Shown: positions 52,031-60,229 of the stretch, piece by piece
Position numbering within the stretch: the stretch's first letter is position 1
Layout: every line of letters begins with the position of its first letter
Origin: Caldifermentibacillus hisashii
GTDB lineage: Bacteria > Bacillota > Bacilli > Bacillales > Caldibacillaceae
Assembly: GCF_027568575.1 (NCBI RefSeq)
Contig: NZ_JANUVP010000003.1
Length of the DNA stretch: 64,000 bases
Reading direction: 5' to 3' (one strand)
Made by a program: the position numbers and the translations under genes
The notes under the pieces: generated by a model
Database searches by the model: none
What the model was told of the DNA's origin: nothing
The model's input: the letters and a program-made list of their open reading frames with translations, nothing else

Positions 52031-52576
52031 ATGAAACAAGCATTAATTATCGGTGGGACAGGTATGCTTGCCGGTGTTACGATATGGTTAAATGAAACTG
52101 GATATTTTACAACGGTTTTGGCACGAAATCAGGAGCGATTTAGTCAACTGGTAAAACAATTACCAAGTCGCCATCAATTTATTTCATTGGATTATAAAAA
52201 TACCGGTGACTTAAAGAATAATCTTTGGGATACCATCAACAATAACGGAAAAATCGATCTCGTTATCGCTTGGATTCATTTAGATGCACCAGAGGCAATA
52301 CCGACCATTTTATCTGTAATTGCCCAAAATCAAAAAGAAAACTTTCAATTTTTTCATATCAAAGGAAGCAGCTATCGCTTAAAAATTGGGAGTAATCCAT
52401 TCCATTTACCCGAAAATTGTGTATACCATGATGTACAGTTGGGGTTTAAGTTAGAGGGGAATCGCGCGAGATGGTTAACCCATGAGGAAATTTGTGCCGG
52501 TGTCATTACCGCAATTCAAACAGGAAAAGACCATACCATTGTCGGCCAACTTGAACCTTGGGAAATGCGACCGTAA
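52031..52576 (+). CDS. Rossmann-fold short-chain dehydrogenase-like protein
   Basis: 181 residues. IIGGTGMLAGVTIWL at the N-terminus gives a G-x-x-G-x-x-x-G-like cofactor loop, then LARNQERF. It lacks the usual Y-x3-K pair, so a reductase role is unproved; it may be a catalytically altered member. The C-terminal GKDHTIVGQLEPWE is shared with uncharacterised Bacillus homologues. ATG 52031 is preceded by AAAGGATGATACG. It follows the peptidase gene closely. Confidence 0.8.
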   Translation: MKQALIIGGTGMLAGVTIWLNETGYFTTVLARNQERFSQLVKQLPSRHQFISLDYKNTGDLKNNLWDTINNNGKIDLVIAWIHLDAPEAIPTILSVIAQNQKENFQFFHIKGSSYRLKIGSNPFHLPENCVYHDVQLGFKLEGNRARWLTHEEICAGVITAIQTGKDHTIVGQLEPWEMRP

Positions 52577-52597
52577 AATTTTTTTGAGGTGATGATG

Positions 52598-52831
52598 ATG
52601 ATTTGAAAAGCAGAAATTACTGATGCAAAAGCAATTGCAAAGGTGCAAGTTGACACATGGAGAACAACCGATCGGAATATTGTACCTGAAGACTATTTAA
52701 AGCAAATGTCCGATGATGACAGGGAGGAGATGTGGAAAACGATCCTTTCGAGTGGATCCGCTTATGTCGCAGAAAATGAAAACGGGGAAATTATTGGCTT
52801 TTCCAGGATTTTAAAAGCTGAAATAATCTAA
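52598..52831 (+). pseudogene. GNAT acetyltransferase remnant with an early stop
   Basis: ATG 52598 (TGAGGTG site) reads M-I-stop-K-A-E-I-T-D-A-K-A-I-A; the TGA at 52604 replaces what in relatives is Arg. The frame then continues as a GNAT N-terminus (VQVDTWRTTDRNIVPEDYL, then GSAYVAENENGEIIGFS) and ends at 52831, well before the acetyl-CoA-binding half. So the gene has both a nonsense codon and a 3' truncation. TGA read-through is unlikely to matter given the truncation. Confidence 0.8.
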
Positions 52832-52848
52832 ACAAGGAGATTTTGGTA

Positions 52849-53037
52849 ATGCACGGATTTTCCTTTTTTGATTCACTTTATCAAATATTAGTTATAGGTA
52901 TCATGATACTTATCATCATTCTCATCATTAATTTCACTTTATATCAAAAGCGAAAAAGAGAAACGTTCGAAAAACAATTGGAATCAATTGAAAAGAAATT
53001 GGATATGATGATTGAACGAATGAAAAAGGATTCGTAA
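52849..53037 (+). CDS. Small membrane protein with cytosolic coiled coil (DUF4083-like)
   Basis: 62 residues: one hydrophobic helix (about residues 10-32), a basic junction (YQKRKRE), then a short coiled coil (FEKQLESIEKKLDMMIERM). This layout fits DUF4083-type proteins of Bacilli, of unknown role. ATG 52849 is 9 bp after AAGGAG. It lies just upstream of the MntA-HepT pair, with an AAGGAGGTG site for mntA immediately after its stop, so the three may share a transcript. Confidence 0.65.
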   Translation: MHGFSFFDSLYQILVIGIMILIIILIINFTLYQKRKRETFEKQLESIEKKLDMMIERMKKDS

Positions 53038-53053
53038 AAGGAGGTGCATCTGA

Positions 53054-53458
53054 TTGAATGAAAAACTGGAACAATTGATCATAGACTTTTTACAAGAAAA
53101 ACTTTCACCTTACTTAGTTGTTCTGTTTGGCTCTACCGTAAAAGGGACATTGCGAAATGATAGCGATCTTGACATTGCTTTTCTTGCCGAGCAAAATCAT
53201 AACGCTTATGAAATTTTTCTGATTGCACAAGAGTTTGCGTCACACATAAACCGTGATGTTGATTTGGTTGATTTAAATCAAGCAAGTACCGTATTTCAGG
53301 CTCAAATCGTCAGTACAGGAAAAGTAATTTACTGTTCAGATGAAACGAAAAGAGCACATTTTTATATGAAAACGTTGAAAATGTATGCAAAATTGAACGA
53401 GGAACGTGCACCAATTTTACTTAAAGTGCAGGAAAGCGGGAGAATTTATGGAAAGTGA
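53054..53458 (+). CDS. mntA: MntA-type antitoxin, minimal nucleotidyltransferase
   Basis: 134 residues. The nucleotidyltransferase signature GS-X10-DXD is exact: Gly26-Ser27 and Asp38-Leu39-Asp40, in LFGSTVKGTLRNDSDLDIAFL taken in parts GSTVKG and NDSDLD. In the HepT/MntA system this enzyme AMPylates the HEPN toxin at its active-site tyrosine and neutralises it. TTG 53054 has AGGAGGTG 7 bp upstream. It overlaps hepT by 11 bp, as usual for this pair. Confidence 0.9.
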   Translation: MNEKLEQLIIDFLQEKLSPYLVVLFGSTVKGTLRNDSDLDIAFLAEQNHNAYEIFLIAQEFASHINRDVDLVDLNQASTVFQAQIVSTGKVIYCSDETKRAHFYMKTLKMYAKLNEERAPILLKVQESGRIYGK

Positions 53459-53852
53459 TGTTGTACTGAATAAGATTCATATTATAGAGCGGTGTTTAAA
53501 TCGAATACATGAAGAATACGCCAATAATCCGGAAAACTTAGTGAATTTTACGAAGCAAGATTCGATTATTTTAAATTTGCAGCGGGCCTGTGAAGCAAGT
53601 ATTGATCTAGCGATGCATGTGGTTGCAGAGAAAAAACTCGGTCTTCCACAAACGTCACGTGATGCATTTCTTTTACTGGAAACAGAAGGAATTATCCCTG
53701 TATCGCTTTCTAAAAGGATGCAACGAATGGTTGGGTTCAGAAATATCGCCGTTCATGATTACCAAGAAATCAATCTAACCATCTTACAAAAAATTATTGA
53801 AAACCATCTCGATGACTTTTTGCAATTTACCAAAGCAATCATTGTCATATAG
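53448..53852 (+). CDS. hepT: HepT-type toxin, HEPN-domain RNase (DUF86)
   Basis: 134 residues of helices. The HEPN motif R-X4-H-X-Y is exact (RNIAVHDY, Arg98, His103, Tyr105). HepT toxins are RNA-cleaving; Tyr105 is the expected AMPylation site for MntA. ATG 53448 lies within the end of mntA. Together they form a two-gene toxin-antitoxin module. An AAA ATPase gene follows at 48 bp and may belong to the same transcript. The system could act in phage defence or element maintenance. Confidence 0.9.
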   Translation: MESDVVLNKIHIIERCLNRIHEEYANNPENLVNFTKQDSIILNLQRACEASIDLAMHVVAEKKLGLPQTSRDAFLLLETEGIIPVSLSKRMQRMVGFRNIAVHDYQEINLTILQKIIENHLDDFLQFTKAIIVI

Positions 53853-53900
53853 TTGATCATAAAAACATTATGTAAACTAGATATAAAAAGGAAGGTCGCT

Positions 53901-54659
53901 ATGAAACTCACATCGGACTACCAATATGTTAAAAGCATCTATTTAAATAGAGAAAAAGTATACTCATTTGATACGTTTCCGCTTAACTTGCCGGTCATCC
54001 GCAATTTGGGGACACTTCATTTCCACCCGAACGTGACCTATATTGTCGGCGAAAACGGGATGGGAAAGTCGACGTTATTAGAAGGAATCGCCGTTAGTCT
54101 CGGATTCAATCCTGAAGGTGGAACGTTAAATTTTCATTTTTCCAGTTACGATTCTCATTCGAATTTACATGAGTTTTTAAGGGTGGCAAAAGGACCATAC
54201 AAACCCCATGATCATTTTTTCCTCCGTGCCGAAACGTTTTATAACCTAGCTACCAATATCGATGAAATGGACCGTGAACTGTTGGGGGGAAGGAAGATTG
54301 TCGAGTCTTTCGGGGGAAAATCATTGCACGAACAATCTCACGGTGAATCATTTTTTGCAGCGTTCATCCATCGCTTTCAAGGCAACGGTTTATATATTCT
54401 GGATGAACCGGAAGCGGCTTTGTCACCACTTAGACAACTTTCCATGCTTACCCGGATTCATGAATTAGTAGAAAGCGGATCCCAATTTATTATTTCGACT
54501 CATTCACCAATTATTATGGCGTATCCTGATGCAAAAATCCTTCAATTGACAGAAGAAGGGTTGAATGAAGTTCAGTTGGAGGAAACAGCGCATTATCAGC
54601 TCATGAAACAATTTTTTGATGATAAAGGTCGACTCCTCCATCATTTATTAAAATCATAG
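53901..54659 (+). CDS. AAA/ABC-type ATPase, soluble, single domain
   Basis: 252 residues. Walker A GENGMGKST (50-58), an SHGES signature-like motif, Walker B GLYILDEPEAALSP (about 167-180) and a switch-His region STHSPII. It is an OLD/SMC-like compact ATPase with the inserted fragment short, of the kind annotated AAA family ATPase in Bacilli. The role is not known; relatives occur with defence genes and with repair. ATG 53901 follows AAGGAAGGTCGCT. Its 3' 26 bp are duplicated 72 bp further on. Confidence 0.82.
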   Translation: MKLTSDYQYVKSIYLNREKVYSFDTFPLNLPVIRNLGTLHFHPNVTYIVGENGMGKSTLLEGIAVSLGFNPEGGTLNFHFSSYDSHSNLHEFLRVAKGPYKPHDHFFLRAETFYNLATNIDEMDRELLGGRKIVESFGGKSLHEQSHGESFFAAFIHRFQGNGLYILDEPEAALSPLRQLSMLTRIHELVESGSQFIISTHSPIIMAYPDAKILQLTEEGLNEVQLEETAHYQLMKQFFDDKGRLLHHLLKS

Positions 54660-54741
54660 TTTGAGAAAAAAGCATATTGACACGTATATTCGATAATGGT
54701 ATAATTCCTCCATCATTTATTAAAATCATAGTTTGAGAAAA
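54634..54741 (+). repeat. 36-bp direct repeat (offset 72 bp) with promoter in the spacer
   Basis: Bases 54634-54669 and 54706-54741 are identical (TCCTCCATCATTTATTAAAA, then TCATAGTTTGAGAAAA). The first copy is the 3' end of the ATPase gene and its stop; the second is the 5' leader of the next gene. A local 72-bp tandem duplication with loss of half the second copy, or slippage, explains it. Confidence 0.85.
54677..54705 (+). promoter_or_regulatory. Consensus promoter of the GNAT gene pair
   Basis: TTGACA (54677-54682), a 17-bp spacer and TATAAT (54700-54705): a perfect sigma-A promoter lying in the spacer between the two 36-bp repeats. Confidence 0.8.
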
Positions 54742-54751
54742 GGGTTACGAT

Positions 54752-55180
54752 ATGGAAATAAAAGAACTGAAATCAAAGGATGAATTTGTAAAAGCATTTC
54801 CGGTAATGAAACAATTACGAACCCATCTAGATGAAGAAACGTATCTTGACTTAGTATTTGAAGCAAGGGAGAAGGATCACTACCGACTGTTTGCCCTTTA
54901 TGATCAGGGTGAAATAATTGCGGTGACTGGTTTTAAGCCAATGGTTACCCTCTATTACGGTAGATTTGTTTGGGTTTGTGATTTAGTAACAGATTCCGTC
55001 AAACGTTCGATGGGTTACGGAGAAAAATTATTAAATTTTGTTCATGACTGGGCGAGAACGAATGGATATTCATCAGTTGCACTTTCATCCGGCCTCATGC
55101 GATTAAACGCCCACCGATTTTATACCGACAAAATGAACTATGACAAAGTAAGTTTCGTATTCAAGCATAACCTGGATTAG
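54752..55180 (+). CDS. GNAT-family acetyltransferase
   Basis: 142 residues. GNAT core with VWVCDLVTDSVKRSMGYGEKLL giving the R/Q-x-x-G-x-G/A acetyl-CoA loop (here KRSMGYGEKL), shown in short parts: DLVTDSVK and MGYGEKLL. A C-terminal AHRFYTDKMNYDKVS is the usual strand 6-7 region. Substrate unknown. ATG 54752 is preceded by AAGGGTTACGAT. It is followed 11 bp later by another GNAT gene, so the two share the promoter at 54677. Confidence 0.88.
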   Translation: MEIKELKSKDEFVKAFPVMKQLRTHLDEETYLDLVFEAREKDHYRLFALYDQGEIIAVTGFKPMVTLYYGRFVWVCDLVTDSVKRSMGYGEKLLNFVHDWARTNGYSSVALSSGLMRLNAHRFYTDKMNYDKVSFVFKHNLD

Positions 55181-55191
55181 GAGGAATTTCG

Positions 55192-55758
55192 ATGGCAGAA
55201 ATTATCCAACAAAAATTTGTTCTGAAGAAGGGGGAAACACTTATCGTCCGAACCGCCCTACCTAGTGATGCCAAAAATATCATTCAATACGTTCGAACGA
55301 TCTTCCGTGAATCCCCTTTTATGTTAACAACCGAGCCAGAATTCACGATGACCGTTGAAAAAGAAAAACAATTTTTACAAGATTGTTTAAAAAGTGAAGG
55401 GAAGTTGGCGCTTGTTGCGGAGGTGGACAATAGAATAATCGGATTTCTCAACTTTCAAAACGGCAATAAAAGGAAAATACGCCATACCGGTGAATTCGGT
55501 ATGTCAGTTGCACAAGAATATCGAAATTTGGGTGTAGGAAGTGCTTTATTAAAAATACTTCTTAATTGGGCCGAAGATAATCCCATTATCGAAAAAGTAT
55601 ATTTGGAAGTATTTGCCAAAAATACCGCTGCAATTGCTTTGTATAAAAAAATTGGCTTTATAGAAGAAGGCTGTAAAGTAAAGGGAGTAAAAATAGACCA
55701 ACAAACGTATGATGATATCTTATTGATGGCACAATTTGTCGAAAAAGGAACTACATAA
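55192..55758 (+). CDS. GNAT-family acetyltransferase (RimI/PhnO-like)
   Basis: 188 residues. The acetyl-CoA loop is EYRNLGVGSALLK, preceded by the FGMSVAQ strand, and the C-terminal VYLEVFAKNTAAIALYKKIGF is the canonical motif B. Bacillus relatives are annotated GNAT; some acetylate spermidine, aminoglycosides or ribosomal proteins, but which applies is unknown. A TTAGGAGGAATTTCG site precedes ATG 55192. Cotranscribed with the previous GNAT gene. Confidence 0.9.
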   Translation: MAEIIQQKFVLKKGETLIVRTALPSDAKNIIQYVRTIFRESPFMLTTEPEFTMTVEKEKQFLQDCLKSEGKLALVAEVDNRIIGFLNFQNGNKRKIRHTGEFGMSVAQEYRNLGVGSALLKILLNWAEDNPIIEKVYLEVFAKNTAAIALYKKIGFIEEGCKVKGVKIDQQTYDDILLMAQFVEKGTT

Positions 55759-56591
55759 AGCGTTCAAATTTTTAATGAATACGTTAACAAATTATTCACA
55801 GACTTTTTTGAAGAGGTATGCTAATATAAAAATATAAAAGAGAAACAAATTATTTTTCAACCTTGCAGGAGGCTCAACCATCCTAGTTAGTTCCGTTGAA
55901 TATAAACTAGGCGTATTAAATTTCTTAAAGGGAATGAAAGTGGTAATTCCACCGATAATTTTCCTGTTAAAGAATTGAAAAAGATTTGAGTCAGCCGAGC
56001 GAAGAAAGCCGATAAAATTTGAAAGATGATCACTTTATGATTCGCTAACAATGGATAATAGGAATAATTCATGAAAAAAAGATAAGTATATTAGCTGGCA
56101 TATCGATGCAATATATTTATCTGTCGTGAACCTTTATCAAAATTAGGAATCCGCTAAAGTATGAATCATCAAATTTGGAAGGCTGGACAATCAATTGGTT
56201 AAACTCTATTCAATCTTTTCAAGACAATGGTATGAATGTCAATTAATTAAAACTATTGGAAATATTAAAATTAAATCTGGAGCTGACGAGAAGCATCCTA
56301 AAGGGTACACTTCCAAATGGCAGACCTTAATAGGCTGCAAACGAAAAGTTATATAAAAAGTGTAAACAACCCGATCCGAATCATGTGAAAGTTCACAATT
56401 AGTGGCTTTTTACAAATAGGATGTATGGTATGGTTGGGTCTCCTGTAAGGTTGAACTAAGTGGGTCGTGATAATAACCGATATCATGATCCACTTTTTAT
56501 TATGCTTTTCATCCACTTTTCTAATAAAGGATATTTTTAACCAAAATTATGGGAATAATATATGAAGATTAAAAAATATAGGAGGAAAATA
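55759..56591. other. 833-bp region without an intact gene
   Basis: Short broken frames only, for example one around 56275-56360 that reads SGADEKHPKGYTSKWQTLIG before a stop and a KQPDPNHVKVHN stretch in another frame at about 56360-56402. This suggests a decayed gene, family not recognised. It ends with a good terminator (56458-56499), supporting a former transcription unit. Confidence 0.4.
56458..56499 (+). terminator. Orphan terminator
   Basis: A 14-bp stem AAGTGGGTCGTGAT / ATCATGATCCACTT (two G-T pairs), followed by TTT. No intact gene lies directly upstream. Confidence 0.65.
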
Positions 56592-56933
56592 ATGCCTAGA
56601 AAACCGACTCCAATCAATGAATTAAAAAATAAAAACTTAACTTCAAAAAATGAAACTGAGAAAAATAATGAAAATAACACAGGAGAAGAAAGTGAAGTCG
56701 AGAATTTATCGCAAATGCTTGCTTCCGTTCTATCTTATTTATCAGATGAAGAAATTGAGGAAATTGATCTTGAATATTTATTGAATCACACAAAAGGACT
56801 ACGGGAATGGTGGGAGCACTACCTGGAAAACAATCGAAAACAAATCGAGAAGGAAATTAAACAGTCGTTGAGCCGGTTATCGATGAAAGATCTTGAAAAT
56901 ATTAAAAAAATGATTAGTGAGAAAAATCCGTAA
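56592..56933 (+). CDS. Small acidic/charged protein of unknown function
   Basis: 113 residues, not recognised. The first 45 residues are Asn/Lys/Glu-rich and probably disordered. The second half is helical with charged heptads (LSDEEIEEIDLEYLLNH, then KQIEKEIKQSLSRLS). ATG 56592 follows AGGAGG. It is isolated in decayed DNA, so it may be part of a former mobile element. Without searches the role cannot be guessed. Confidence 0.6.
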   Translation: MPRKPTPINELKNKNLTSKNETEKNNENNTGEESEVENLSQMLASVLSYLSDEEIEEIDLEYLLNHTKGLREWWEHYLENNRKQIEKEIKQSLSRLSMKDLENIKKMISEKNP

Positions 56934-57156
56934 ATTAGTCATCCATATGATACCTACACAACAAACAAACGTAATGAAACCTTCATTTATTTTATCGACA
57001 AAAAATAGTCCAAACGACCAACCAATGCTGACTGCTAAAAACAAGCTTTCCTTTCATACAACGAACTGCAATCGGTGATGGTTTCTGTTCGATTAAATGA
57101 TCTGTCCGAGGCCGCTGTAATTACATCTATCGTTTCTTCTTTTGACAAGGTATCGA

Positions 57157-57199
57157 ATAGCGAAGTCCTTTATCGAGCACGAAATAAGGACTTCGTTAT
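57157..57199. repeat. Long hairpin without a T-tail
   Basis: ATAGCGAAGTCCTT pairs with AAGGACTTCGTTAT (14 bp, one G-T pair) around a 15-nt loop. It has no T-run on either side, so it is not a typical terminator. Confidence 0.5.
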
Positions 57200-57449
57200 G
57201 GTTCGTGATTATTTCCTCAAACAAAGAAACTCACCCCAAAAAAATTCATGACTCCTTATGATTTCGTTTTCATCTTATGAAATAGGAATAATATATCACT
57301 TATTTCAGCCTAATTACTCATTTTTTCTATCAATTACACCCTTTTTCGACAATTTTATTCTTTCCGGATAGTTCTTTAGTCGAATTGACTAAATTTGTAT
57401 TTTTTGTAATTGTAATACTAACTGCTAATTGGCAATTGAAGGAGACTTT

Positions 57450-57569
57450 ATGGCAAAACAATTTTTTATTGATTTCTTGATAAATACTGTCATAATTTCA
57501 GTATTTCGTAATAATCATGATGGAGGAACGTTAAAATTAGTTAAAAAAGCAAAAAGTTTCTTTTTATAG
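57450..57569 (+). CDS. Possible small peptide ORF (39 residues)
   Basis: ATG 57450 with GAAGGAGACTTT immediately upstream. The product starts MAKQFFIDFLINTVIISVF (one hydrophobic stretch) and ends with a basic tail. Not recognised. It may be a real small membrane peptide or a gene fragment; only the ribosome site supports it. Confidence 0.3.
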   Translation: MAKQFFIDFLINTVIISVFRNNHDGGTLKLVKKAKSFFL

Positions 57570-58104
57570 TTATGGAAGGGCATTCTTTAGCCGAATTTGA
57601 ATTAAGATAGCAAGCATTAAAGGAGTCATGCCAACTTAAATTGCATCTTTTGATGATATTGACCCTGTGCAAATGGTTAAATTAATATTCACAAAAGGAA
57701 GAAATGAACATATAAATATGAACGATTTCCAAATTTAAAAAATATTGGTGATTCATTTAACATCTTCAAAATATGGTGTTTACGAAAATAGGTGATGAGA
57801 TTAGTAAATTATGGTATCATACTAATAGGAGAAGGTTTCTTAATTTTGTAAAATCAGGTAAGTTGCTTTTTTCTCGTGACAGTTTCTACAGGTGGAATGG
57901 TCGACTTGACAAATAGAAGTTTCGTAATATACTTGTATAGGGATATTTTACAACATTATTATTTAAGTAATGTTAAAGGTTTGTAGCGTTTTGTAAATTT
58001 AAAAACTGGTTACCTCACAAATTTAAAAATTAATAATTGGGTTCTTTTTCATGTACAAGCAATGAAATTTGTGTAATAATAATGGACTAGAGGTAGGTGT
58101 AATT

Positions 58105-60051
58105 ATGAAAAACTTACTTGGAAAAAATGTTAATTTGTTCAATAAATTTATCGGTTTCTACTTCTTGGCCGTATTGATGCTTTGGATTAAAACATATATT
58201 ACCCAAATGACACAATTCGACTTAGGTGTGGATGGGGCTTTACAACATTTTTTGTTATTTATTAACCCACTTGGATCAGCAATGTTATTTCTAGGGTTTG
58301 CTATGTTTTTTAAAGGTCGGAAAAGGTATACTTTGTTAGTAGTTATTTATACACTATTGAGCATTCTTTTATATGCAAATGTTGTTTATTATCGTTTCTT
58401 TAGTGATTTCATTACTTTGCCGACAATATTCCAAACACAAAATTTCGGGAATTTAGGCGGTAGTGTTATTGCTTTACTGAGACCATATGATGTTTTATTC
58501 TTTGTTGATGTTGTTGCGATTATTTATCTACGCGCATCAAAGAGAATTGTAAAGGAAACAACGGAATTCAACAGAAAAAGAGCAATTGCATTAATTTCGT
58601 TGGCTCTCGGAATATCTTGTTTGAATTTAGGTCTTTCCGAAGCAGACCGCCCGGAATTATTGACTCGTGGTTTTGACCGTAACTATATTGTGAAATATTT
58701 AGGAATGTACAATTACACGATTTATGATGCTGTAGAAAGTACAAAAGCTTCTGCACAAAGAGTACTTGCAGACAGTAACGATATTACCGAAGTGATTAAC
58801 TATACAAAATCAAACTATGCTGAGCCAAATCCGGAATATTTTGGTAAGGCAAAAGGTATGAATGTTCTTTACATCCATTTAGAGTCATTCCAAAACTTTT
58901 TGATCAATTACAAATTGAATGGTGAAGAAGTCACACCGTTCTTAAATTCCTTAGTGAATGATCCAAATACACTATATTTTGATAATTTCTTCCATCAAAC
59001 GGCACAAGGAAAAACATCTGATGCTGAATTTATGTTGGAAAACTCAATTTTCGGATTGCCACAAGGATCAGCCTTCATTACAAAGGGAAGAAATATGTAC
59101 CAAGCTGCTCCTGCAATTTTGAAAGAATATGGTTATACATCTGCTGTGTTTCATGGTAATGGCGGCAGTTTCTGGAACCGGAATGAAATTTATAAATCGT
59201 TTGGATTCGATAAATTTTATGATGCAGATTATTACAATTTCAGTTCCGATGAAGATATGGCTGAATATGGTTTAATGGATAAACCTTTCTTTGAACAGTC
59301 AATGGATAAATTAAAAACTTTGCCAGAACCGTTTTATGCAAAGTTGATTACTGTATCAAATCATTATCCGTTTGATATGGATCAAGATTTAGCGACAATT
59401 GAAAAAGCTTCAACCGGGGACTCAACTGTGGACAATTATTTTCAAACTGCCCGTTATGCAGATGAAGCGATCGCACAATTATTTAATGATCTCAAGGAAT
59501 CCGGTTTGTATGATAATACAATGATTATTTTGTATGGTGACCATTATGGAATTTCTGATAACCATAATAAAGCCATGTCACAAATCATTGGAACCGAAGT
59601 GGATAAAGTGGAAAGTGCAAACCTTCAACGGGTACCGTTATTTATCCATGTACCAGGAATGCAAGGTGGTGTCATGCAAACGTATGGTGGCCAAATCGAT
59701 TTACTTCCAACAGTGTTACACTTGTTAGGAATTGATACGAAAGATTTTGTGCAATTTGGTACAGATTTATTATCTCCAAATCATAATGAAGTAGTTCCAT
59801 TTAGAAACGGTGATTTTGTAAGTCCAAGCATTTATTCACTTGATGGAAAATATTATGATGCCACAACTGGTCTTCCACTCGATGACAGTCAAAAACAATT
59901 GGCTGACGAATGGAAAGAAGAAGTTGAATATAAATTGTATCTGTCCGATAAGGTGGTTAACGGCGACTTGTTGCGGTTCTATACCCCTGAAGGTTTTAAA
60001 CCAGTCGATCGAACAAAATTTAATTATAGTAAAGAAAAATCGGATAAATAA
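58105..60051 (+). CDS. ltaS: Lipoteichoic acid synthase (LtaS family)
   Basis: 648 residues, the usual LtaS length. Five N-terminal membrane helices (about 12-190), then an extracellular sulfatase-like domain. Metal and catalytic residues are recognisable: Glu in HLESFQNF, the nucleophile Thr near residue 304 in HQTAQGKTSDAEF, and Asp-His in YGDHYG. It polymerises glycerol phosphate from phosphatidylglycerol into lipoteichoic acid. ATG 58105 has an AGAGGTAGG site; 12 extra in-frame codons upstream lack one. B. subtilis has four paralogues (LtaS, YfnI, YqgS, YvgJ); which orthologue this is was not resolved. It is monocistronic with a strong terminator. Confidence 0.94.
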   Translation: MKNLLGKNVNLFNKFIGFYFLAVLMLWIKTYITQMTQFDLGVDGALQHFLLFINPLGSAMLFLGFAMFFKGRKRYTLLVVIYTLLSILLYANVVYYRFFSDFITLPTIFQTQNFGNLGGSVIALLRPYDVLFFVDVVAIIYLRASKRIVKETTEFNRKRAIALISLALGISCLNLGLSEADRPELLTRGFDRNYIVKYLGMYNYTIYDAVESTKASAQRVLADSNDITEVINYTKSNYAEPNPEYFGKAKGMNVLYIHLESFQNFLINYKLNGEEVTPFLNSLVNDPNTLYFDNFFHQTAQGKTSDAEFMLENSIFGLPQGSAFITKGRNMYQAAPAILKEYGYTSAVFHGNGGSFWNRNEIYKSFGFDKFYDADYYNFSSDEDMAEYGLMDKPFFEQSMDKLKTLPEPFYAKLITVSNHYPFDMDQDLATIEKASTGDSTVDNYFQTARYADEAIAQLFNDLKESGLYDNTMIILYGDHYGISDNHNKAMSQIIGTEVDKVESANLQRVPLFIHVPGMQGGVMQTYGGQIDLLPTVLHLLGIDTKDFVQFGTDLLSPNHNEVVPFRNGDFVSPSIYSLDGKYYDATTGLPLDDSQKQLADEWKEEVEYKLYLSDKVVNGDLLRFYTPEGFKPVDRTKFNYSKEKSDK

Positions 60052-60061
60052 TAAAAACGAT

Positions 60062-60102
60062 AAAAGAGGTCTGTATTAATTTTCGTACAGACCTCTTTTT
60101 TT
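60062..60102 (+). terminator. Terminator of ltaS
   Basis: A perfect 14-bp stem AAAAGAGGTCTGTA / TACAGACCTCTTTT with a 10-nt loop and a T-run. Confidence 0.92.
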
Positions 60103-60229
60103 GCTTATGAAAGGATGTTATAATCTTTTTACCAAGCATGATTTTTTAGGCTCATTTCTTGCATACTTTTACAGAAATTTTCCTGACTTCTTTTGTTTTA
60201 CGATTAACAGGTGGAAAGGGTGTTGCACA

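Larger units (their letters stand above)
56934..58104. other. 1.17-kb gene-poor region
   Basis: It contains the CTGTCCGAGGCCGCTG repeat core (57103-57118), a 14-bp hairpin (57157-57199) and one small ORF with a good ribosome site (57450-57569). Between 57570 and 57780 several short frames are broken by stops, as in a decayed gene. The ltaS promoter must lie within the last 200 bp, but no clear match was seen. Confidence 0.45.

Noticed and set aside
52598..52610. Stop-codon recoding (selenocysteine or read-through) at TGA 52604
   Set aside because: The gene is also truncated at its 3' end, no SECIS-like element was seen, and GNAT enzymes are not selenoproteins.
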